Positions 52,905 through 64,000 of a DNA stretch of 64,000 bases are shown here, one piece after another (the stretch's first letter is position 1; every line of letters begins with the position of its first letter). The notes under the pieces were generated by a model. That model had not been told where the DNA came from, made no database searches, and worked only from the letters and a program-made list of their open reading frames with translations. The DNA is taken from contig NZ_KB467824.1 of assembly GCF_000344615.1 (NCBI RefSeq), positions 4,748,367-4,812,366 of the forward strand, written 5' to 3'. Position numbers and translations under genes: made by a program. Source of the DNA: Janthinobacterium sp. CG3. GTDB lineage: Bacteria > Pseudomonadota > Gammaproteobacteria > Burkholderiales > Burkholderiaceae_D.

Positions 52905-55289
52905 ATGCCAACAATTAACGAGATTCTCACGACTATGGACTACGGCCCCGCAGCGGAAAGTCAAAAAGAAGCGCAAGCGTGGTTGGACCAGCGCCAGCGC
53001 AAGTTCGGCCTGTTCATCGACAACGCCTGGAGCGAGGCGGGCGAGCTGTTCGCCTCCACCAATCCGGCCGACGGCACGCAGTTGGCCGAGCTGACCCAGG
53101 CCAGCGCGCTCGACGTCGACCGCGCCGTCGAGGCGGCGCGCCGCGCCCAGCCGCTGTGGCAGGGCATCGGCGGCCACGCCCGCGCGCGCGTGCTGTACGC
53201 GCTGGCGCGGCTGCTGCAAAAGCACGCGCGCCTGTTCGCGGTGCTGGAGACGCTCGACAACGGCAAGACCATCCGCGAAACGCGCGACGTCGACATGCCG
53301 CAGGCGGCGCGGCATTTCTACTACCACGCCGGCTGGGCCCAGTTGCAGGCCGAGGACTTCGCCGACTACCGCGCGGTGGGCGTGGTCGGCCAGATCGTGC
53401 CGTGGAATTTCCCGCTGCTGATGCTGTCCTGGAAAATCGCGCCGGCGCTGGCCGCCGGTAACACGGTGGTGTTCAAGCCGGCCGAATTCACCTCGCTGAC
53501 GGCGCTGTTGTTCGCCGAGCTGTGCCTGCAGGCGGGCGTGCCGGCCGGCGTGGTCAACATCGTCACCGGCGACGGCCGCGTCGGCGAAGCCATCGTCACG
53601 CATCCCGGCGTCGACAAGCTGGCCTTCACCGGCTCGACCGAAGTGGGCCGCCTGATCCGCGTCGCCACCGCCGGCAGCGGCAAGAAGCTGTCGCTGGAAC
53701 TGGGCGGCAAGTCGCCCTTCATCGTCTTCGAAGACGCCGACCTGGACGCCGCCGTCGAGGGCCTGGTCGATTCGATCTGGTTCAACCAGGGCCAGGTCTG
53801 CTGCGCCGGCTCGCGCCTGCTGGTGCAAGAGTCGGTGCACGAGCGTTTCCTGGCCAAGGTGCGCGCGCGCATGCAGAACCTGCGCCTCGGCTCGCCGCTC
53901 GACAAGTCGAGCGATATCGGCGCGTTGGTCGACCCGGTCCAGCGCCAGCGCATCGCCGCGCTGGTCGACTCGGCCCGCGCCGAGGGCTGCACCGTGTGGC
54001 AGCCCGCCTGCGAACTGCCGGCCGACGGCTCCTGGTTCCCGCCGACGCTGATCACCGGCGCCTCCACCTCGGCCGCCGTGGCGCAGGCGGAAATCTTCGG
54101 CCCGGTGCTGGTGGCGATGAGCTTCCGCACGCCGCCGGAGGCGGTCCAACTGGCCAACAACACCGTCTACGGGCTGGCCGCCTGCGTCTGGACCGAGTCG
54201 ATCAGCCTGGCGCTCGACGTCGCGCCGCAGATCAAGGCCGGCGTGGTGTGGATCAACAGCGCCAACCAGTTCGACGCCTCCTGCGGTTTCGGCGGTTACA
54301 AGGAATCGGGCTTCGGCCGCGAGGGCGGCCGCGAAGGCATGCTGGAATATATGACGCCGCTGTCCGAGGACGCGCGTCCGGCCGCGCCGCCGCTGGAGCC
54401 GAAGGCCAAACCCAAGGCTGCGGCGGCGCCGGCCGGCGACGCCTTCGCCATCGACCGCACCGCGAAAATGTATATCGGCGGCAAGCAGGCCCGCCCCGAC
54501 AGCGCCTACAGCCGCGCCGTGTTCGGCGCCGACGGCGCCTTCCTGGCCGATATCGGCGAGGGCAGCCGCAAGGACATCCGCAACGCCGTCGAGGCGGCGC
54601 ACAAAGCCTCCGGCTGGAGCCGCGCGAGCGCGCACAACCGGGCCCAGGTGCTGTATTACATCGCCGAAAACCTGGCCGCGCGCGCCGACGAATTCGCCGC
54701 CCGCATCGGCGCCATGACCGGCGCTAAAAATCCGGAAAAAGAGGTGCAGGCGGCTATCGAGCGGCTGTTCTACTACGCCGCCTGGGCCGACAAGTACGAC
54801 GGTCTGGCGCACCAGCCGCCGACGCAGGGCGTCACGGTGGCGCTCAACGAGCCGGTCGGCGTGATCGGCATCGTCTGCCCGAACGAGTCGCCGCTGCTGG
54901 GCTTTATCGCCCTGGTGGCGCCGGCCATCGCGCTGGGCAACCGCGTGGTGGTGGTGCCGTCGCAAGCGCATCCGCTGTCGGCGATCGACCTGTACCAGGT
55001 GTTCGACACCTCCGATTTGCCGGGCGGCGTGGTGAATATCGTCACCGGCGGCGCCGACGAATTGGCGCGCACGCTGGCGACCCATTCGGATATCGACGCG
55101 GTGTGGCGCCACGACGGCTCGGCCGAGGGCTGCGCCGAAGTGGAGCGCTTGTCGGCCGGGTCGCTCAAGCGCACCTGGGTCGGCGGCGCCAAGGGACGCG
55201 ACTGGTATAGTACGGCGCAAAGCGGCGGCCGCGCGGTGTTGGCGCACGCCAGCCAGGTCAAGAACGTCTGGATTCCTTACGGCGTTTGA
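52905..55289 (+). CDS. Fused aldehyde dehydrogenase with a degenerate second ALDH domain
   Basis: A 794-aa protein. The first ALDH domain (about 30-485) is complete: PWNFP near 166, Glu265 in SLELGGKSP and the catalytic Cys at 299-300 in GQVCCAGS. An Ala/Pro/Lys linker (about 490-505) leads to a second ALDH-like domain (about 515-794) with [18 protein letters not shown] and [11 protein letters not shown], but it ends before any catalytic Cys segment. Located 12 nt after deoC, it probably oxidises acetaldehyde, the DeoC product, to acetate. The second half may be structural. Confidence 0.88.
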   Translation: MPTINEILTTMDYGPAAESQKEAQAWLDQRQRKFGLFIDNAWSEAGELFASTNPADGTQLAELTQASALDVDRAVEAARRAQPLWQGIGGHARARVLYALARLLQKHARLFAVLETLDNGKTIRETRDVDMPQAARHFYYHAGWAQLQAEDFADYRAVGVVGQIVPWNFPLLMLSWKIAPALAAGNTVVFKPAEFTSLTALLFAELCLQAGVPAGVVNIVTGDGRVGEAIVTHPGVDKLAFTGSTEVGRLIRVATAGSGKKLSLELGGKSPFIVFEDADLDAAVEGLVDSIWFNQGQVCCAGSRLLVQESVHERFLAKVRARMQNLRLGSPLDKSSDIGALVDPVQRQRIAALVDSARAEGCTVWQPACELPADGSWFPPTLITGASTSAAVAQAEIFGPVLVAMSFRTPPEAVQLANNTVYGLAACVWTESISLALDVAPQIKAGVVWINSANQFDASCGFGGYKESGFGREGGREGMLEYMTPLSEDARPAAPPLEPKAKPKAAAAPAGDAFAIDRTAKMYIGGKQARPDSAYSRAVFGADGAFLADIGEGSRKDIRNAVEAAHKASGWSRASAHNRAQVLYYIAENLAARADEFAARIGAMTGAKNPEKEVQAAIERLFYYAAWADKYDGLAHQPPTQGVTVALNEPVGVIGIVCPNESPLLGFIALVAPAIALGNRVVVVPSQAHPLSAIDLYQVFDTSDLPGGVVNIVTGGADELARTLATHSDIDAVWRHDGSAEGCAEVERLSAGSLKRTWVGGAKGRDWYSTAQSGGRAVLAHASQVKNVWIPYGV

Positions 55290-55306
55290 ACAGCATCGAC
55301 AGCAAG

Positions 55307-55349
55307 GGGCCGGATTCTCGCCGCAGGTATGCGCGTGGAGGTCCGGCCC
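55307..55349 (+). repeat. Inverted repeat between ALDH and deoA
   Basis: GGGCCGGA (55307-55314) and TCCGGCCC (55342-55349) are perfect inverted 8-mers in the 127-bp gap, where a transcript hairpin could partially separate deoA-cdd from upstream genes. No T run follows. Confidence 0.5.
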
Positions 55350-55416
55350 GAATCGCTTTACAAATCGCCAAAGCGGCGCGCGCGGCTATCACCTTATCTT
55401 ACAGGCGGACCAAGAC

Positions 55417-56739
<1,323 letters not shown>

Positions 56740-56758
56740 CCTGCCAAGGACACGCAAC

Positions 56759-57178
56759 ATGAACAAGCAAGAACTGATCGCCGAAGCGGCCGCCGCGCGC
56801 CTGCTGGCCTACACGCCGTACTCGAACTTCAAGGTTGGCGCGGCGCTGCTGTGCAGCGACGGGCGCGTGTTCCGCGGCTGTAACGTGGAAAACGCCGCTT
56901 ACGGCCTGTGCAACTGCGCCGAGCGCACCGCCTTCTTCAGCGCCTTCGCGCACGGCTACCAGCCGGGCGACTTCGACCAGTTGGTCGTCATCGGCGAAAC
57001 CGACGGCCCGATCGCCCCCTGCGGCGCTTGTCGCCAGGTGATCCTGGAACTGGGCGGCAACGACCTGCCGGTGCTGCTGACCAATCTGAACGGCGACGTC
57101 TTCGAGACCACGGCCAGCGCGCAGTTGCCGAACGCCTTTGGCGGCGCCGACCTGAAAAAACCTCCCGAACGTCCATAA
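56759..57178 (+). CDS. cdd: Cytidine deaminase
   Basis: A 139-aa homotetrameric-type cytidine deaminase. Zinc ligands Cys53, Cys88 and Cys91 and catalytic Glu55 are visible in CAERTAFF and PCGACRQ; NVENAAYGLC lies just before. It makes uridine/deoxyuridine for the neighbouring phosphorylase. AAGGA Shine-Dalgarno precedes ATG 56759. Confidence 0.96.
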   Translation: MNKQELIAEAAAARLLAYTPYSNFKVGAALLCSDGRVFRGCNVENAAYGLCNCAERTAFFSAFAHGYQPGDFDQLVVIGETDGPIAPCGACRQVILELGGNDLPVLLTNLNGDVFETTASAQLPNAFGGADLKKPPERP

Positions 57179-58402
<1,224 letters not shown>

Positions 58403-58444
58403 CCTGGCCCGAGTCTATTTGCATGCACCACATCACGGCGGCGC

Positions 58445-58867
58445 TCACCACGGGTCGTAGGTGCCCAGGCTCCACAGGTGGCCTTCCGGGTCGCGGCAGG
58501 TAAAGCCGCGTCCGCCGTAGTCCTCGTCCTTGATGTCGAGCACGATGGCGGCGCCGGCTTCGCGGGCGCGCTGGTACACGGCGTCGGCGTCGGCGACGAC
58601 CAGGTAGCAGGTTTGGCTGTTGAGGTTGCCCAGCGCGCCGGGCTGCGCCATCAGGCGGCCGAATTCGGTGTCGAAGATCGAACTGAGCATCACCATACCG
58701 TTGCCAAAGCTTAACTGGGCGTGGGCGATGCTGCCGTCCTCGTTGGGCACTACCAGTTGCTGTTCAAAGCCGAATGCTCTGCACAACCATGCGATCGCGG
58801 CCGGCGCGTCGCGGTAGCGCAGGCAAGGGACGACGCTTGCCTTGGTGTTCTTCGGTATTGCGGACAT
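58445..58867 (-). CDS. VOC family (glyoxalase-like) protein
   Basis: A 140-aa vicinal-oxygen-chelate fold protein of the PhnB/YdhR-like group, with ASVVPCLRYRDAPAAIAWLCRAFGF at the N terminus and EDYGGRGFTCRDPEGHLWSLGTYDPW at the C terminus, the latter holding a candidate metal-binding Glu. No specific reaction can be assigned. It is convergent with the nucleoside operon. Confidence 0.8.
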   Translation of the reverse strand: MSAIPKNTKASVVPCLRYRDAPAAIAWLCRAFGFEQQLVVPNEDGSIAHAQLSFGNGMVMLSSIFDTEFGRLMAQPGALGNLNSQTCYLVVADADAVYQRAREAGAAIVLDIKDEDYGGRGFTCRDPEGHLWSLGTYDPW

Positions 58868-59044
58868 GGAAAACTCCTACAACGCATAAAGAAGTTTGGA
58901 TCGTTTTCCGCCGGTTTGCGTTCGCCCTCTCCGCGCGCCTGGGGCGCCCGTTGATCAGCGTCAGACGAACGCACGACGGCGCCGAAATCGCACAGAATCT
59001 ATCGATATAGCCACTGTTTGTCGCGCGACAAGGCGGATGACGCG

Positions 59045-59323
59045 TTATTCATGCCGGGCCATGCCATGGCGGTCACGGCGCGGTTTGCCGCCGGCGCCGA
59101 AGGGCGCGTTGCGGATCAGCCATTTCAATACCAGGAAGACGAGGAACAGGCCGATCACCAGGGGAACGATGGTGATCAGCAGAGCCAGCACGACGCAGCT
59201 GACCAACAGCGACGGCCAGGACATATTGCTCACAATGCGCGCGCCCAGGCGGCCGATTCGCAACGTGCTTTGTTGCGTATCTTGGAACACCGATTTGAAC
59301 GGTGGGGAATTGATGTCTTTCAT
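59045..59323 (-). CDS. Small membrane protein of unknown function
   Basis: A 92-aa protein with a hydrophilic N terminus, a long hydrophobic stretch at about residues 36-70 that could span the membrane once or twice, and a basic tail (GGKPRRDRHGMARHE). An AGGAGAAACGGC Shine-Dalgarno region precedes the ATG, which supports a real gene. I do not recognise the family. Confidence 0.6.
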   Translation of the reverse strand: MKDINSPPFKSVFQDTQQSTLRIGRLGARIVSNMSWPSLLVSCVVLALLITIVPLVIGLFLVFLVLKWLIRNAPFGAGGKPRRDRHGMARHE

Positions 59324-59478
59324 GCCGTTTCTCCTGATAGGACGCTGCGCGGCCGCGAACTGCGGCTTGGCGATGACGGCACTATAGCGCGGCGGCGGCG
59401 CGCACGCCGCGCGTTTCCGACGAAACGCCGAAGCGGCGGCATGGCCGGCGCCGGCGCGCGACCAATCGCCCGCGGCGC

Positions 59479-59985
59479 CTACTCGAAGACTTTGAGCTTG
59501 AGCTGGAAGCTCAGGGCGCCGTATAAACGGTCCTTGTACGGCGGAACGAAGGCCAGGTTCAAGCCGACGCTGTTGTACTCGTAGCTGAGCGTCGGAATGA
59601 TGGCTGGAAACCAGCCGCCGTCGCGCATTTTCGGATAGCCGCTGAAGGCGCCGACCACGGCGCCCAGGCGGAACGGCCCCAGCGCCACCGGCTGGTAGTA
59701 CATGCCGGCGTAGTTCGAATAGGCGCGGTCGCTATTGTAGAAGCGCCCGGCGGTGGCCGACATGACCGTCGAGAAGCGGTACTCGGCGCCAATGCCGGGG
59801 TTGCTGTTGTTCAAGCCTTTGTCGCTGTCGAAGTGTGCCGAGTAGAAGCCGGCGTTGAGCCATACTTGCCGCAGCGCTTGGTTCTCGAGCAGTTCGAACG
59901 GTTGCGCGTTGGCGCTGGAACACAGCGCCAACAATAATGCGGCGCAAGCCCAGGGCAGCTTACGTGCCGGCGACAGGTAATTCAT
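59479..59985 (-). CDS. Predicted outer-membrane beta-barrel protein
   Basis: A 168-aa exported protein with a signal peptide (cleavage after SSANA at about residue 27). The mature part alternates polar and hydrophobic residues with many Tyr and Gly (AGFYSAHFDSDKG, GIGAEYRFS, LSYEYNSVGLNLAFVPP), typical of a small beta-barrel. It resembles uncharacterised PagP/acyltransferase-like barrel proteins of beta-proteobacteria, but no catalytic residues can be named. Confidence 0.65.
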   Translation of the reverse strand: MNYLSPARKLPWACAALLLALCSSANAQPFELLENQALRQVWLNAGFYSAHFDSDKGLNNSNPGIGAEYRFSTVMSATAGRFYNSDRAYSNYAGMYYQPVALGPFRLGAVVGAFSGYPKMRDGGWFPAIIPTLSYEYNSVGLNLAFVPPYKDRLYGALSFQLKLKVFE

Positions 59986-60103
59986 GAAGTTCCTTCAGAT
60001 CTGATTGATTCGGGCGCGGCGGTGGCGCGTGCGCGCAAAGCTTACCCGCCGCCATGCCGAACCGCAAGCGTGGCGTCTACGGCAGCGCCTTCAGCCGGCG
60101 TCC

Positions 60104-60736
60104 TCAAGTGCGTTGGCTGGTCAGCAGTTTTAACCCCAGCAGCACAAACAACGAGCCGCCCAGGAATTTGACCGATTTGATGAAGCGGCTGTTCTTGACC
60201 TTGTGCTTGAGCCGGTTCACCGAAAACGAATAGAAAATGTGGACGCTGCCGACGCTGGCGGCGATGGTCAGGTACATGACGGCGAACTGCCAGCCCAGCG
60301 CGCGGCTCTGGTCGATAAATTGCGGCATGAAGGCGGACAGGAAGATCAAGGTCTTCGGGTTGCTGATCGAGACCAGGAAGGCGGAGCGGAACACGCCCGA
60401 CTTCGACATCGGCGCGCCCGGCGCCTCGTCGCCGGTTGGGGAGCCGGGCTGGCGCGCGGTGCGGATCTGGCCGATGCCCAGCAAGATCAGGTAGGCCGCG
60501 CCCAGCACCTTCATCACCAGGAAAAACTCGGGCAGCGCGGCGATGGTCGCGCCGACGCCGCCGGCCACCAGCATGACGACGATGAGTTGCGCCGTCAGGT
60601 TGCCGAGGATGGTCAGCAGGGCCGAGGCGGAGCCGAATTTCAGGCTGTTGCGGATGACCAGCACGACGTTCGGCCCCGGCGTGATGGTGAGCAGGAAGTA
60701 GGTGGCGGCGAAGGTCAGCCACACGTGGAAGGCCAT
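60104..60736 (-). CDS. LysE/RhtB family exporter
   Basis: A 210-aa LysE-type translocator with LTITPGPNVVLVIRNSLKFG near residue 17 and VSISNPKTLIFLSAFMPQF near 124, the two conserved family blocks, plus about six hydrophobic helices. Substrate unknown. It is the third member of the family in the window. Confidence 0.88.
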   Translation of the reverse strand: MAFHVWLTFAATYFLLTITPGPNVVLVIRNSLKFGSASALLTILGNLTAQLIVVMLVAGGVGATIAALPEFFLVMKVLGAAYLILLGIGQIRTARQPGSPTGDEAPGAPMSKSGVFRSAFLVSISNPKTLIFLSAFMPQFIDQSRALGWQFAVMYLTIAASVGSVHIFYSFSVNRLKHKVKNSRFIKSVKFLGGSLFVLLGLKLLTSQRT

Positions 60737-60852
60737 GGGAAGTCCGATTCTAAGGATGCGCTGTCGTATTGGTAATTATGCATGCTAGAGCGTCGCGGCG
60801 CCAACTGTTTGTTGGCACAGGGGGGATACCGACAAGTGAAGCATTTTCGGCG

Positions 60853-60882
60853 GTCGGGTGAGCTGGAACGGCGTAACCCGAC
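60853..60882. repeat. Dispersed GTCGGGT palindrome
   Basis: GTCGGGT (60853-60859) and ACCCGAC (60876-60882) form a hairpin, and the following TAACCCGACTGGCGTCGGC string also occurs beside the IS110 remnant in reverse orientation (about 36214-36232). It lies in the 217-bp gap before the TetR gene. Confidence 0.55.
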
Positions 60883-60953
60883 TGGCGTCGGCGGCGGCTC
60901 GGCGTCGGATGACGCGTTCGCCGCGGCGGCCCCCGCATCCGAGCTACGCAAGC

Positions 60954-61631
60954 TTAACTTAGCGGCGCCGTGCCGGGTTCCAGGCGCACCGCCGCCAGCA
61001 CCATCTGCGTGATCAGCTTTTCGCCGGCGTCGAAGTCGGCGCCGGTCAGCTGGGCGCGGTCCAGCACCAGCGCCATCTGCGCCGAGAAGTCGGCGTAGGA
61101 CTGCGTCATCGCCCAGATAGCGAACAGCAGATGGGTGGCGTTGACCGGCGCGATCAACCCGGCCGCGATCCATTTCTCGAACACGGCGATGTCCTTGCGC
61201 AGCAGCGGCACCACGCGCTCGCGGATTTGCGCCCCGTACAACTGGGCGCCGCTGATGACCTCCATCGCGTACACCCGCGAGGCCCACGGCTGCTCGCGCG
61301 AGAAGCGCAGCTTGGCCTGGATGTAGGCGCGCAGCATGTCGTGCGGGTCCTGGTGGTCGTCGGCCAGGCTTTCCATGCGCTCCAGCCATTCGTCGAGCAC
61401 GTCGTCGAGCACGCGCTGGTACAGCGCCTGCTTGGTGGGAAAGTAGTACATCAGGTTTTGCTTCGACAGCCCGGCGCTGTCGGCGATGGCGGCGATCGAG
61501 GTGCCCTCGTAGCCGCATTCGGCGAACGCGCGCACGGCCCGGGCGACGACGTCGGCTTCGAGCTTGTCGCGGTTCTGCACGCGCCGCTTGCCCGGGACCG
61601 GCGCGGCGTTCAGTGGTTTTGCTGGCGGCAT
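60954..61631 (-). CDS. TetR family regulator, RutR-like
   Basis: A 225-aa TetR regulator with HTH GYEGTSIAAIADSAGLSKQNLMYYFPTKQALY (about 39-70) and a C-terminal domain resembling the RutR ligand domain (QPWASRVYAMEVISGAQ...). RutR senses uracil and controls pyrimidine degradation. With a MocR regulator and an omega-aminotransferase next door, control of pyrimidine or beta-alanine metabolism is likely. Confidence 0.83.
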   Translation of the reverse strand: MPPAKPLNAAPVPGKRRVQNRDKLEADVVARAVRAFAECGYEGTSIAAIADSAGLSKQNLMYYFPTKQALYQRVLDDVLDEWLERMESLADDHQDPHDMLRAYIQAKLRFSREQPWASRVYAMEVISGAQLYGAQIRERVVPLLRKDIAVFEKWIAAGLIAPVNATHLLFAIWAMTQSYADFSAQMALVLDRAQLTGADFDAGEKLITQMVLAAVRLEPGTAPLS

Positions 61632-61666
61632 GGCGGAACTTTCACCGTGACTGTCATCGTGGCCGC

Positions 61667-63127
61667 TTACCGGGGGCGGACCGACTGCAGGAACTTCAGC
61701 AGCGGCGGCGTGTCCGAGTAGGCGACGTTGAAGCGGAACCAGACCGTGTCGGGCTGGCGCAGCATGAAAAATTCGTTGGGCGACAGCAGGATGCCGGACT
61801 TCAGCGCCAGGTCGGCGATGACCTTGCCGTTCCAGTCCGGCGTCGGCGCGCGGTCCCAGCCGGCGCTGACGAACATGCCGCCGCGCGGGCGCGCCACCGG
61901 CGCCATGCCGGCCTGCGCCAGGCAGTCGATGCTGCGCTCGCGGCAGCCGTCGAGCTGGGTCGTCAGGCGCTCGATCATGCGCCGGTAGGCCCGCGACGAC
62001 ACCGCGTGGTAGACCGCGCGCTCGTTGATTTCGGAGGTGGTCAGGCCGGCCAGCATCTTCACCCGCACCAGTTCCGGCAGCAGCGAGTTGGACGCCGAGA
62101 TCGAGCCGACCCGCAGCGCCGGCGACAGCGTCTTCGAGTAGCTGCCGACGCGGATCACGCGGCGCAGGCCGTCCATCGCCGCCAGCGAGGCTTCGCCGCG
62201 CGGCGTCAGTTCGCGGTAGATGTCGTCCTCGACCAGCCAGAAGTCGAACTGCTCGGCCAGTCCCAGCAGGCGGTGCGCCTGGGCGTGGCTGAGCGAGGCG
62301 CCGAGCGGGTTTTGCAGCACCGTGTTGACGAACATCAGTTTCGGTTGCGTGGCCGCGGCCTGGCGCGCCAGCGCCTCGAAGTCGAGGCCGGCGTCGCTGC
62401 GCGGAATGCCGACCGGGACGCAGCCGTGGTGGCGGATCAGGGACAGCAGGTTGCTGTAGCCGGGGTCTTCGACGAAGACGGTGTCGCCCGGCCTGGTCAG
62501 CGTGCGCAGGATCAGGTCGAAGGCGTGGGTGGCGCCGTGGGTCAGCACGATCTGGTCCGGCTCGACCGCGTACAGCTCCTCCGACAGCGTCGCCGCCAGG
62601 TGCTGGCGCAGCGACGGGAAGCCGAGCGGGTGGCCGTAGCCGCGCAGGCGGTTGGCGGGAATGCGCATGGCCTGGCGCACCGCGTCGAGGATGGTGTCCT
62701 CGCCGTACATCTCCGGCGGCAGCCAGCCGGCGCCGACCGGCAGCGCGTCCGACACGCCCGAGTACAGGTCGGGCGTGAGGGCGTCGATGGCGGTCGGGCT
62801 GGCGTGGATCGCCACCTGCGCCGAGGCCGCCGTCTCGTTGCGCGCGACGAAGTAGCCGGAGCCGCGCCGCGACGACAGCAGCCCGAGCGTGACGAGCCGG
62901 TCGTAGGCCTCGACCACCGTGAAGGTGGAGACGCCATTACACTTGGCGAACTGGCGCACCGACGGCATCTTGGTGCCGACGCGCAGTTCGCGCTGGCCCA
63001 CCATCAGGCTGATGGCGGCGACGATCTGCTCGACCAGGCCGCCCTTCTTGCTGCGCTCGATGGCCAGCGTGGGCCAGCCCGATTTGGCGCAATCCGCCAG
63101 CTCGGCGGCGGTGCTAATCTCATTCAT
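61667..63127 (-). CDS. MocR-type GntR/aminotransferase regulator
   Basis: A 486-aa fusion of a GntR winged helix (about 28-95, GTKMPSVRQFAKCNGVSTFTVVEAYDRLVTLGLL) with a class-I aminotransferase fold (about 120-486). The PLP lysine is in GSYSKTLSPALR. MocR proteins act as regulators that use PLP adducts as signals. It diverges from the aminotransferase gene at 63355 and probably regulates it. Confidence 0.92.
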   Translation of the reverse strand: MNEISTAAELADCAKSGWPTLAIERSKKGGLVEQIVAAISLMVGQRELRVGTKMPSVRQFAKCNGVSTFTVVEAYDRLVTLGLLSSRRGSGYFVARNETAASAQVAIHASPTAIDALTPDLYSGVSDALPVGAGWLPPEMYGEDTILDAVRQAMRIPANRLRGYGHPLGFPSLRQHLAATLSEELYAVEPDQIVLTHGATHAFDLILRTLTRPGDTVFVEDPGYSNLLSLIRHHGCVPVGIPRSDAGLDFEALARQAAATQPKLMFVNTVLQNPLGASLSHAQAHRLLGLAEQFDFWLVEDDIYRELTPRGEASLAAMDGLRRVIRVGSYSKTLSPALRVGSISASNSLLPELVRVKMLAGLTTSEINERAVYHAVSSRAYRRMIERLTTQLDGCRERSIDCLAQAGMAPVARPRGGMFVSAGWDRAPTPDWNGKVIADLALKSGILLSPNEFFMLRQPDTVWFRFNVAYSDTPPLLKFLQSVRPR

Positions 63128-63269
63128 CCATTGTCCCCTTGTGAAGCACCGGACAGAACTGTATTGGTATTGTCGCCTGTACGGTTGGATGGTTTTGATA
63201 TTTGTGTATCTGTGCCATAGTTGGCTGCCTGTCTATTATTGCACCATCATTTTGCCAACTGGTAAATTA

Positions 63270-63285
63270 TTTTACGCTTGTAAAA
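63270..63285. promoter_or_regulatory. Inverted repeat in the MocR-aminotransferase divergent region
   Basis: TTTTAC (63270-63275) and GTAAAA (63280-63285) flank a 4-nt spacer in the AT-rich middle of the 227-bp divergent region. It is a candidate operator for the MocR or RutR-like regulator. Confidence 0.4.
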
Positions 63286-63354
63286 ACTTCCCGATGGAGC
63301 GATGCTGAAACCAGCGCTGGCTCCCGTCGAAACCGAAATTCAAAGGAGATTTGC

Positions 63355-64000
63355 ATGAACGAATCCAGACCAGAATCGATGTCGTCGTTTTGGATGCCAT
63401 TTACCAACAACCGCGACTTCAAAGCCAACCCGCGCCTGCTGGTGTCGGCCGAGGGCATGTACTACAAGGACGTCGACGGCAACAGCATCCTGGACGGCAC
63501 CGCCGGCCTGTGGTGCGTGCCGTGCGGCCACGCCCAGCCGAAAATCGTCAGCGCCGTGCGCGAAATGGTCGGCCAGCTCGACTTCGCGCCGACCTTCCAG
63601 ATGGGCCACCCGGCCGCCTTCGACCTGGCCGAAAAACTGATGGACTACACCGGCCACCGCTTCGGCCACGTGTTCTACACCAACTCCGGTTCCGAGGCCG
63701 TCGACACCGCGCTGAAGATGGCGCTGGCCTACCACAAGGCCCGCGGCGAAGCCGGGCGCACCCGCCTGATCGGCCGCGAGCGCGGCTACCACGGCGTCGG
63801 CTTCGGCGGCATTTCGGTCGGCGGCATCGCCGGCAACCGCAAAACCTTCGGCCCGCTGCTGCCCGGCGTCGACCACCTGCCGCACACGCACAACCTGGAA
63901 AAGAACGCCTTCACCCGCGGCGAGCCGGAATACGGCAGCCACCTGGCCGACGAACTGGAACGCATCGTCACGCTGCACGACGCCTCCACCATCGCCGCCG
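63355..64000 (+). CDS. Omega-aminotransferase (beta-alanine-pyruvate type), 3' truncated by window
   Basis: The first 215 codons of a class-III aminotransferase. SSFWMPFTNNRDFKANPRLL at the N terminus, DGTAGLWCVPCGHAQPKI near 50 and FYTNSGSEAVDTALKMALAY near 103 match beta-alanine:pyruvate transaminases; RERGYHGVGFGG near 142 is the PLP-stacking region. AAGGAG precedes ATG 63355. The PLP lysine is beyond the right edge. Beta-alanine is the end product of reductive pyrimidine breakdown, which fits the RutR-like neighbour. Confidence 0.92.
   Translation, partial: MNESRPESMSSFWMPFTNNRDFKANPRLLVSAEGMYYKDVDGNSILDGTAGLWCVPCGHAQPKIVSAVREMVGQLDFAPTFQMGHPAAFDLAEKLMDYTGHRFGHVFYTNSGSEAVDTALKMALAYHKARGEAGRTRLIGRERGYHGVGFGGISVGGIAGNRKTFGPLLPGVDHLPHTHNLEKNAFTRGEPEYGSHLADELERIVTLHDASTIAA

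Noticed and set aside
51666-55247. A 1193-codon open frame antisense to deoB, deoC and the ALDH gene
   Set aside because: Same reason: the opposite strand has intact Deo enzymes with catalytic motifs.
55307-55349. Rho-independent terminator between the ALDH gene and deoA
   Set aside because: The inverted repeat has a long loop and no T run, so it was listed only as a repeat.

Overview
The window reads as a chromosomal segment of a high-GC betaproteobacterium, most likely an Oxalobacteraceae member (Massilia/Duganella/Janthinobacterium type). This is an inference from the 5S rRNA, the GC-rich coding style and the gene families; no database search was possible. It begins with the 3' end of an rRNA operon (5S gene and terminator) and ends inside an aminotransferase gene.

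Layout. 1-4 kb: 5S rRNA, two LysE-type exporters around a LysR regulator, and a tandem TerD stress protein, all somewhat lower in GC than the rest. 4-20 kb: a purine and nucleic-acid scavenging block: 5-hydroxyisourate hydrolase, PuuE-type allantoinase, xanthine dehydrogenase XdhABC, guanine deaminase, an exported adenosine deaminase-like enzyme, a 1133-aa TonB-dependent receptor, a lipoprotein 5'-nucleotidase and an S1/P1 nuclease. 20-26.5 kb: a 4-hydroxyproline catabolic cluster (epimerase, three-subunit flavin/[2Fe-2S] dehydrogenase, DapA-type deaminase, GntR and PAS-AraC regulators). 26.5-34.3 kb: an NAD salvage operon (pncA, pncB, nadE, NadM-Nudix) divergent from an NrtR repressor with two visible operators, followed by an SPFH protein paired with a NAD-kinase-like protein. 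34.3-38.5 kb: a DeoR regulator, a Nudix gene whose 3' end has been replaced by an IS110 remnant, a complete IS110 transposase and a KGG stress protein. 38.8-58.4 kb: a nucleoside block with a BMP-type nucleoside ABC transporter, a second TonB-dependent receptor, a LysR regulator, psuG/psuK for pseudouridine, and xapA-deoB-deoC-ALDH-deoA-cdd plus a tandem deaminase. 58.4-64 kb: VOC protein, small membrane protein, beta-barrel protein, LysE exporter, a RutR-like TetR, a MocR regulator and an omega-aminotransferase, suggesting pyrimidine/beta-alanine metabolism continuing to the right.

How the genes fit together: secreted or periplasmic nuclease, nucleotidase and deaminase would turn external nucleic acid into nucleosides and bases; TonB receptors and the BMP transporter would import them; phosphorylases, Deo enzymes, PsuGK, guanine deaminase and Xdh would degrade them. 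The most interesting signal is a ~74-bp noncoding element present three times, upstream of the first TonB receptor, of the BMP transporter operon and of xapA-deo. It carries an AT-rich inverted repeat (ATTTATA-N9-TATAAAT) followed by a -35/-10-like pair (TTGTCA or TTGCCA, 17-18 bp, CATAGT). It ties the three loci into an apparent nucleoside regulon whose regulator is not identified.
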